DNA of 5,923 nucleotides from Eubacteriales bacterium (GTDB lineage Bacteria; Bacillota; Clostridia; Christensenellales; CAG-138), in the NCBI GenBank assembly GCA_028701165.1, contig JAQVRG010000106.1:1-5923 (forward strand), in the 5' to 3' direction. The translations under genes were made by a program, and so were the position numbers. The notes under the pieces were generated by a model. It saw only the letters and a program-made list of their open reading frames with translations. It was not told the DNA's origin and ran no database searches. Position 1 is the first letter of the stretch, and each line of letters opens with the position of its first letter. Shown here in pieces: positions 1 through 4,231 of this stretch.

Positions 1-23
1 CAAGCGGTCAATATAAAGAAACC

Positions 24-1058
24 ATGCTCAAAATCCGCGCGCTCCTCTCCCTTCTTCCGCCCTCCTGCGCCGAATTTTTGCGCGGCATAGAAAACGATAC
101 GCTGGTTCGTACGCGCTACGCTTACCTTTGTGATCTGCGCGCTTTTTTTACGTTTCTACTTACGCTGCCGTCCTTTGCGCAAACGACGGATATTCGTGAC
201 TTGCCGCTAGCGGCGTTTGATCGGGTGAGCGTGACGGATGTGGAAGAATATATGAGCTACCTGTCTTATCATATGGACGAAAGCGACAGGGACGTTACGA
301 ACGGAGAACGCGCAAAAGCGAGAAAATTAGCATCTCTTCGCGCTTTTTACAAGTATTTTTGCAAAAAGGAAAAGCTGACGCACAACGCGCCTTCGCTGGT
401 GGATCTGCCTACGATTCACCAAAAAGCCATCGTGCGGCTGGAGCCGGACGAGGTAGCGATCCTGCTGGACGTTGTGCAAAACGGCGAAGGCCTTACCGAA
501 CGGCAGAAAACGTATCATCAGCGCACGCAGGCGCGCGATCTTGCGATCCTGACCTTGTTTTTAGGAACCGGCATCCGCATCAGCGAGCTGGTGGGCATCG
601 ATATCGACGACGTCAATTTTTCGGCAAACGAGTTTTCCATCATTCGCAAGGGCGGCAATCAGGATATTCTGGTGTTCGGCGACGAGGCGCGCGCGGCGCT
701 GCTTGGCTACATGCTACAGCGCGAAAGCATGACGACGGAGCCCGGACATGAAGAAGCGCTTTTTCTATCCCTGCAAAGAAAGCGCATCACGGTGCGCGCC
801 GTAGAAAACCTCGTCGGCAAGTACGCTTCCATCGCTACCCCGCTCAAGAAGATTTCTCCGCATAAGCTTCGCAGTACCTACGGCACGACGCTTTACCGCG
901 AAACCGGCGATATCTATTTGGTGGCGGATGTGCTGGGACATAAGGACGTCAACACAACCCGCAAGCATTACGCGGCCATTTCCGAGGATCGACGCCGCTT
1001 AGCCGCAAAGGTCGTGAAGCTGCGCGAGGAACAGCCGCCGACAAAAGACGACAAATAA
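24..1058 (+). CDS. Tyrosine recombinase (XerC/XerD/XerS-like)
   Basis: Site-specific tyrosine recombinase of the phage-integrase family, which cuts and rejoins DNA through a 3'-phosphotyrosine intermediate. An N-terminal SAM-like core-binding domain spans about residues 10-130 (RTRYAYLCDLRAFFTFL near 29-45), and the catalytic domain about 140-335. The full catalytic set is visible: Arg185 in GTGIRISEL, Lys209 in RKGG, His280 and Arg283 in HKLRSTYGT, His306 in LGHKD, and nucleophile Tyr316 in KHYA. At 344 residues it is longer than typical XerC/XerD (about 300) and nearer to single-recombinase XerS proteins. Dimer resolution at dif is possible, but no dif-like site was recognised here. The start is uncertain: only a poor ribosome site (AAAGAA) precedes the ATG, and the reading frame stays open to the left edge, so the true start may lie outside. 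It precedes lexA in the same direction, but lexA has its own promoter. The family call is firm; the precise role is inferred. Confidence 0.9.
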   Translation: MLKIRALLSLLPPSCAEFLRGIENDTLVRTRYAYLCDLRAFFTFLLTLPSFAQTTDIRDLPLAAFDRVSVTDVEEYMSYLSYHMDESDRDVTNGERAKARKLASLRAFYKYFCKKEKLTHNAPSLVDLPTIHQKAIVRLEPDEVAILLDVVQNGEGLTERQKTYHQRTQARDLAILTLFLGTGIRISELVGIDIDDVNFSANEFSIIRKGGNQDILVFGDEARAALLGYMLQRESMTTEPGHEEALFLSLQRKRITVRAVENLVGKYASIATPLKKISPHKLRSTYGTTLYRETGDIYLVADVLGHKDVNTTRKHYAAISEDRRRLAAKVVKLREEQPPTKDDK

Positions 1059-1069
1059 AAACAAAAACA

Positions 1070-1081
1070 GAACAAATGTTT
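1070..1081 (+). promoter_or_regulatory. LexA operator (SOS box) upstream of lexA
   Basis: The sequence GAACAAATGTTT matches the Gram-positive LexA box core GAAC-N4-GTTC at seven of eight fixed positions, with T for C at the last base. It overlaps the -35 hexamer at 1079-1084 and lies 75 bases before the lexA start codon. LexA normally represses its own gene from such a site, so negative autoregulation is the likely role. The adjacent recombinase gene ends 12 bases upstream and is not obviously controlled by this site. Confidence 0.7.
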
Positions 1082-1108
1082 ACAAACCATACATATCCGT
1101 GCTAAAAT
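1079..1108 (+). promoter_or_regulatory. Sigma-A-type promoter of lexA
   Basis: In the only real intergenic gap on the plus strand, a -35-like TTTACA (1079-1084; consensus TTGACA, one mismatch) lies 18 bases before a -10-like TAAAAT (1103-1108; consensus TATAAT, one mismatch). The region is strikingly AT-rich against the GC-rich genes. A start near 1115 would give a leader of about 40 bases before lexA. The LexA box at 1070-1081 overlaps the -35 element, supporting a repressible promoter. The elements were found by eye; the start site is inferred. Confidence 0.6.
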
Positions 1109-1137
1109 AAAGGTACGGAAATATTGTATCGCCGTAT

Positions 1138-1145
1138 GGGAGGAG
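1138..1145 (+). promoter_or_regulatory. Strong ribosome binding site of lexA
   Basis: GGGAGGAG, a near-perfect complement to the 3' end of 16S rRNA, ends 10 bases before the ATG at 1156 and fixes that codon as the lexA start. An ATG at 1136 overlaps this site but is out of frame with lexA. Confidence 0.8.
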
Positions 1146-1155
1146 CGTTTGTCGT

Positions 1156-1803
1156 ATGAGAGAGGAAAATTTTCTGTTAAAGCCGCGCCAGCAGGCGGTT
1201 TATGATTTTATCGTGCGTTTTATCGCGGAGAAAGCGTATCCGCCGACCGTGCGCGAGATCGGCGCCGCCGTGGGGATCAAATCAACGTCCAACGTTTACG
1301 GGTATCTGAAAAAGCTGGAACAGATGGGCTATATCCGTATGGACGCGTCCAGGCAGCGCACCATAGCCATCGTGCGCCAAGCGCAAACGCCGCCTGCCGG
1401 CGATGTGGTGAATGTGCCCGTGATCGGCGCCGTAGCGGCGGGAAGCCCCATATTGGCGTTCGATGAGGTGCGCGATTACTATCCTGTGCCGGCGGACTGT
1501 TTGCACGGCGCTGAAAAGGACGACGTCTTTATGCTGGAGGTCGAGGGCGAAAGCATGATCAACGTCGGCATACTGGATGGCGATAAGATTTTGGTGCACC
1601 GGGGGCTTGCCGTGGAAAACGGCGAAATCGGCGTGGCGCGCGTAAACGCCGTGTACGGCGACGCGGCGACCGTGAAAAGAATCTACCGTGAAAACGGTTT
1701 TATGCGCTTACAGCCCGAAAATGACGCCATGGAGCCTATTCTGGTGCCCATCGAGGACGTGCGGATCATAGGCAAGGTCATCGGTCTGTATCGGCAATAT
1801 TGA
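1156..1803 (+). CDS. lexA: LexA SOS repressor / S24 self-cleaving peptidase
   Basis: Transcriptional repressor of the SOS DNA-damage regulon. RecA on single-stranded DNA triggers its self-cleavage and lifts repression. Residues 1-72 form the winged-helix DNA-binding domain (PTVREIGAAVG about 30-40, then a recognition helix region STSNVYGYLKKLEQMGYI about 43-60). A short linker follows, then the S24 peptidase domain from about 87. The cleavage site is Ala95-Gly96 in VAAGSPI, the nucleophile Ser133 in EGESM, and the general-base Lys174 in ATVKR. The length of 215 residues is normal. The ATG has a strong GGGAGGAG site 10 bases upstream. The gene has its own promoter with an overlapping LexA box, so it is probably autorepressed. 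Its last 26 bases, including the stop, overlap the 3' end of the convergent gamma-lyase family gene. The Ser-Lys spacing is 41 residues, against 37 in E. coli, through a slightly longer loop (NAVYGDAAT). Confidence 0.97.
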   Translation: MREENFLLKPRQQAVYDFIVRFIAEKAYPPTVREIGAAVGIKSTSNVYGYLKKLEQMGYIRMDASRQRTIAIVRQAQTPPAGDVVNVPVIGAVAAGSPILAFDEVRDYYPVPADCLHGAEKDDVFMLEVEGESMINVGILDGDKILVHRGLAVENGEIGVARVNAVYGDAATVKRIYRENGFMRLQPENDAMEPILVPIEDVRIIGKVIGLYRQY

Positions 1804-3031
1804 TCAGCCCCGCGTCGTTGAGCGCGCGCAGCGCCTCACAAACGGCGATGCGCCCGTGTGCATAGGTCAATCCGCCTTGGATATAGGCGGTATAGGGCGC
1901 GCTGATCGGCCCGTCCGCGCTCAACTCAATGGAAGCGCCCTGCACGAAAGCGCCGGCCGCCATAATGACCTGATCCTTGTAACCGGGCATATCCCACGGC
2001 TCCGGCACAAGAAAGCTGTCCACAGGGGAAACAGCCTGTATGCTGCGGCAAAACGCGCATAAGGCTTCGGCGCTCTCAAAGCGAAGCGCCTGCACGATAT
2101 CCGCGCGTATCGCGTCGCTTGCCGGCATGCTTGTCATGCCGGCTTTTTCAAATACGCGGGCAAAAAGAGCCGCGGTTTTGACGGCCTGCGCCACCACATG
2201 CGGCGCAAGGAACAGGCCTTGATAAAAAGGCGCGTAGCTTCCCGCGTAGGAGCCTACCTCCCGCCCCATGCCGGGCACGGTGAGGCGGTTGGCGATGCGT
2301 TCGATATAGCGGGCTTTTCCGGCGATATAGCCGCCGGTCGGCGCGACGCCGCCGCCGGGATTTTTAATGAGCGAGCCTATGATGACATCGGCGCCCATGG
2401 CGGTGGGCTCCTCCTTGCAGACGAATTCGCCGTAACAGTTATCCACGACGATCGCCGCATGCGGCGCAAGCTTATGAAGCCGCGCAAAAGCGTCCCGCAT
2501 AGCGGCGGGCGCTATGGCGTTGCGCCACGCGTAGCCGCGGGAGCGCTGAAAATACAGCACGCGCACGCTATCGTCCAGCAAGGCGGCGGCCGCGTCCGTA
2601 TCCAAGCCGCCGTCGGGACGCAGTTCGACTTGCTTGTACGCTACGCCCTGCCGCTTGAGCGAGCCAGCCGCGTCGCCGCTGATGCCGATGGCGGACTCCA
2701 GCGTGTCATAGGGTTTTCCGGTGACGGAAAGCAAGGCGTCGCCCGGTTCTAAAAGCCCGGCGAGTGCGGTAAAGATGGCTTGCGTTCCCGAGGTGAGCTG
2801 CGGGCGCACCAGCGCGTCCTCCGCCTGCAGCGCGCGGGCAAACACGCGATCGAGCGTATCGCGGCCGATGTCGTCATAGCCGTAGCCGGAGGTGGGGGCA
2901 AAATGGCGCGCGGCCACCCGTTCTTCCCGAAACGCCGACAGCACGCGCGCCTGATTTGCGTATTCTATCTCCTCTATCCTTTCAAAAACGGGACGAAGCT
3001 CCCGTTCGGCTTCCCTGATCAACGATTCCAT
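1778..3031 (-). CDS. Methionine gamma-lyase family protein (YnbB-type, 'aluminium resistance'), PLP-dependent
   Basis: PLP-dependent fold-type I enzyme of the group annotated as methionine gamma-lyase family or aluminium resistance protein. Members resemble Cys/Met metabolism enzymes, but their physiological substrate is poorly established, so no specific reaction is claimed. A phosphate-binding region is visible at SGTQAIF (81-87), a conserved FQRSRGYAWR block at 161-170, the cofactor-ring aspartate in VVDNCYGEF (195-203), and the Schiff-base lysine as Lys223 in GSLIKNPGGG. The length of 417 residues is usual for the family. No signal peptide or membrane segment is visible, so it should be cytosolic. 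It is the last gene of the mutL-miaA-hfq group: its ATG directly abuts the hfq TGA, with AAGGAAG (3040-3046) inside hfq as ribosome site, 8 bases before the ATG. Its 3' end overlaps lexA by 26 bases, and it contains an antisense terminator-like hairpin. Confidence 0.9.
   Translation of the reverse strand: MESLIREAERELRPVFERIEEIEYANQARVLSAFREERVAARHFAPTSGYGYDDIGRDTLDRVFARALQAEDALVRPQLTSGTQAIFTALAGLLEPGDALLSVTGKPYDTLESAIGISGDAAGSLKRQGVAYKQVELRPDGGLDTDAAAALLDDSVRVLYFQRSRGYAWRNAIAPAAMRDAFARLHKLAPHAAIVVDNCYGEFVCKEEPTAMGADVIIGSLIKNPGGGVAPTGGYIAGKARYIERIANRLTVPGMGREVGSYAGSYAPFYQGLFLAPHVVAQAVKTAALFARVFEKAGMTSMPASDAIRADIVQALRFESAEALCAFCRSIQAVSPVDSFLVPEPWDMPGYKDQVIMAAGAFVQGASIELSADGPISAPYTAYIQGGLTYAHGRIAVCEALRALNDAGLINIADTDR
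2121..2148 (+). terminator. Intrinsic-terminator-like hairpin, antisense inside the gamma-lyase gene
   Basis: On the plus strand GCCGGCATG (2121-2129) pairs perfectly with CATGCCGGC (2135-2143) around a 5-base loop, and five T's follow at once (2144-2148). This is the classic Rho-independent layout and works only for plus-strand transcription, because on the minus strand the hairpin is followed by AAGCG. It lies 318 bases past the lexA stop and is the first strong terminator-like structure lexA transcripts would meet. It sits in codons for about residues 295-303 (AGMTSMPA) of the opposite-strand gene, so it could instead be a by-product of coding. Its function is inferred. Confidence 0.5.
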
Positions 3032-3274
3032 TCAACAATCTTCCTTTTCATTGTGCAGAATGATGGGCTTTGCGGGGGTTATGGTAGAGATGGCGTGCTT
3101 ATAGAGCATCATTTGCTGCTGATCCACCTCAACGAGCACAACAAAGCTGTCATAGCTTTTGACGATGGCGTTTTTGATCTGAAAACCGTTGGTGACGTGG
3201 ATAGTCACGGGAACGCTTTCCTTTCGCGCCTTGTTCAAAAAAGCGTCCTGTACGTTTTCCTGCTGCTTTGTCAT
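3032..3274 (-). CDS. hfq: RNA chaperone Hfq
   Basis: Sm-like RNA-binding protein that forms a hexameric ring and, in many bacteria, helps small RNAs pair with mRNAs. In Bacillota its importance varies, so its regulatory weight here is unknown. The N-terminal helix carries the proximal-face Gln9 (NVQDAFLNKARKE). The Sm1 region spans about 21-50 (VPVTIHVTNGFQIKNAIVKS, then YDSFVVLVE, with Phe44 equivalent to E. coli Phe42). Sm2 holds the signature YKHAIST at 58-64 (Tyr58, Lys59, His60). At 80 residues it has only a short acidic tail (HNEKEDC) in place of the long C-terminal extension of E. coli Hfq, as expected for Gram-positive homologues. It starts 6 bases after the miaA stop, and its TGA abuts the next gene's ATG. 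It is probably co-transcribed with mutL and miaA; miaA-hfq adjacency is widespread. Confidence 0.96.
   Translation of the reverse strand: MTKQQENVQDAFLNKARKESVPVTIHVTNGFQIKNAIVKSYDSFVVLVEVDQQQMMLYKHAISTITPAKPIILHNEKEDC
3040..3046 (-). promoter_or_regulatory. Ribosome binding site of the gamma-lyase gene, inside hfq
   Basis: Read on the minus strand, AAGGAAG lies within the last codons of hfq and ends 8 bases before the ATG at 3031. Together with the TGA-ATG abutment it supports this start and suggests that ribosomes finishing hfq re-initiate or are coupled to the next gene. Confidence 0.65.
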
Positions 3275-3275
3275 A

Positions 3276-3289
3276 CTCCCCTATCCTTT
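3276..3289 (-). promoter_or_regulatory. Ribosome binding region of hfq overlapping the miaA stop
   Basis: On the minus strand the purine-rich stretch AAAGGATAGGGGAG runs from the last two miaA codons into the gap. AAAGGA (3284-3289) sits 9 bases before the hfq ATG and is the likely Shine-Dalgarno. GGGGAG (3276-3281) is only one base from the ATG, too close for normal spacing. The overlap with the miaA stop codon suggests translational coupling. Confidence 0.55.
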
Positions 3290-4228
3290 CAGTATGCGTA
3301 CCGCTTCTTCAAGAAGCTGCTGCGGCGTTAAGACGGAAATATCAAGCCATTGGATGCGCTGATCCCGCTTGAACCATGTGATCTGGCGCTTGGCAAAGCG
3401 CCGCGTTTCCCGTTTGATGCGTTCCACCGCTTCGTCAAGCGTGTATTCCCCTTGCAAATACCTGTAAAGCTGTTTATAGCCAAGCCCTTGCATGGCGGGC
3501 GTATCCGGCGCGCAGCCTTGGGAAACGAGGGTTTGTACTTCTTGGAGGAGTCCCGCCTGCATCATGGCGTCCACCCGCAGATCGATGCGCGCGTAAAGCT
3601 GTTCCCGGGGCATCGTCAGCCCCACCATGCGGGGCGCGTACGCGATGGGCGCGTTTGCCGTATTGGAAAAATCGCCGCCTAACTCTCCTATGGGCTTGCC
3701 GGTGAGCTTGTAGACCTCCAACGCGCGGATAAGGCGCTTAGCGTCGTTGGGATGCAGTCTTGCCGCGGAAACGGGATCGACGTCTTGCAGCTGCCGGTGA
3801 AGACTGCCGGGCGACGCGGCCTCCTTTGCTGCAAGCGCTTCACGCAGCGCCGTGTCCGCGGGGATATTCGTAAAGGAAAGCGGGTACACAAGTGCGTTCA
3901 CGTATAGGCCCGTACCGCCCACGACCAACGGGAATTTGCCGCGCCCCGCAATGTCCGCGATCGCGGCTGCCGCCAGCTTTTGGTAAGCGGCTACGCTGAA
4001 ATCGGGTTCGCCTATGTCCACCGCGTCCAGTAAATGGTGCGGGATGCCTTGCCGTTCTTCCAACGTTGGCTTGGCGGAGCCGATATCCATGCCGCGGTAA
4101 AGCTGAATGGAATCGGCGGAAACGATCTCCGCGTCCAAACGCTTGGCGGCTTCTACCGACAGCGCGGTCTTGCCGCTGGCGGTGGGGCCGAGTATCACGC
4201 CGATGGGAAGCGGAAGCGTATTTTTCAT
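3281..4228 (-). CDS. miaA: tRNA dimethylallyltransferase MiaA
   Basis: Transfers a dimethylallyl group from DMAPP to N6 of A37 in tRNAs that read UNN codons, giving i6A, the precursor of ms2i6A. Cytosolic. The P-loop GPTASGKT is at 14-21. The conserved substrate-binding block ADSIQLYRGMDIGSAKP is about 38-54, with the Asp-Ser-x-Gln signature. GIPHHLLD is at 61-68, VVGGTGLYVNAL at 102-113, NDAKRLIRALEV at 161-172 and GLGYKQL at 248-254. The C-terminal tRNA-binding RRFAKRQITWFKRD is at 276-289. The length of 315 residues is normal and no key element is missing. The ATG is 3 bases past the mutL stop; the nearest ribosome-site-like sequence is AAAAGG in the mutL 3' end, about 12 bases upstream, so translation may rely on coupling. 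It lies between mutL and hfq in a tight operon. Confidence 0.97.
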   Translation of the reverse strand: MKNTLPLPIGVILGPTASGKTALSVEAAKRLDAEIVSADSIQLYRGMDIGSAKPTLEERQGIPHHLLDAVDIGEPDFSVAAYQKLAAAAIADIAGRGKFPLVVGGTGLYVNALVYPLSFTNIPADTALREALAAKEAASPGSLHRQLQDVDPVSAARLHPNDAKRLIRALEVYKLTGKPIGELGGDFSNTANAPIAYAPRMVGLTMPREQLYARIDLRVDAMMQAGLLQEVQTLVSQGCAPDTPAMQGLGYKQLYRYLQGEYTLDEAVERIKRETRRFAKRQITWFKRDQRIQWLDISVLTPQQLLEEAVRILKG

Positions 4229-4231
4229 AGC

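Noticed and set aside
356..367. Palindrome TTTTTGCAAAAA in the recombinase gene
   Set aside because: It encodes a normal stretch of the core-binding domain (YFCKK). The homopolymers cause no frameshift, and no dif-like or attachment-site context was seen.
1..1058. Mobile element or integrative island signalled by the integrase-type gene
   Set aside because: No tRNA gene, attachment repeats, excisionase or cargo genes are visible, and the recombinase sits next to core genes with similar composition. A housekeeping or Xer-like role is more likely.
1096..1136. Short repeats TCCGT, TACGG and CCGTA in the lexA leader
   Set aside because: The arms are only five bases and could pair in competing ways. 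There is no resemblance to a known riboswitch or attenuator and no room for one in a leader of about 40 bases.
1685..1701. Small hairpin ACCGT-GAAA-ACGGT followed by TTT inside lexA
   Set aside because: The stem has only five base pairs and a short T run, and it lies within lexA codons. It is too weak for a terminator on the plus strand. On the minus strand the T-rich run is offset by several bases, so it is also a poor terminator for the hfq operon.
1872..1890. Inverted repeat CCGCCT / AGGCGG just after lexA
   Set aside because: Six-base arms with a 7-base loop and no following T run on either strand; expected by chance in GC-rich coding sequence.
2715..2730. Hairpin TTTCCG-GTGA-CGGAAA in the gamma-lyase gene
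   Set aside because: A six-base stem with no T tract after it, inside coding sequence, with no placement suggesting a role.
2198..2752. Long plus-strand open frame opposite the gamma-lyase gene
   Set aside because: It is a shadow of a confident minus-strand gene in GC-rich DNA, with no recognisable domain and a composition rich in Arg, Gly and Ala typical of such shadows. The same holds for the other long frames opposite mutL, miaA and lexA.
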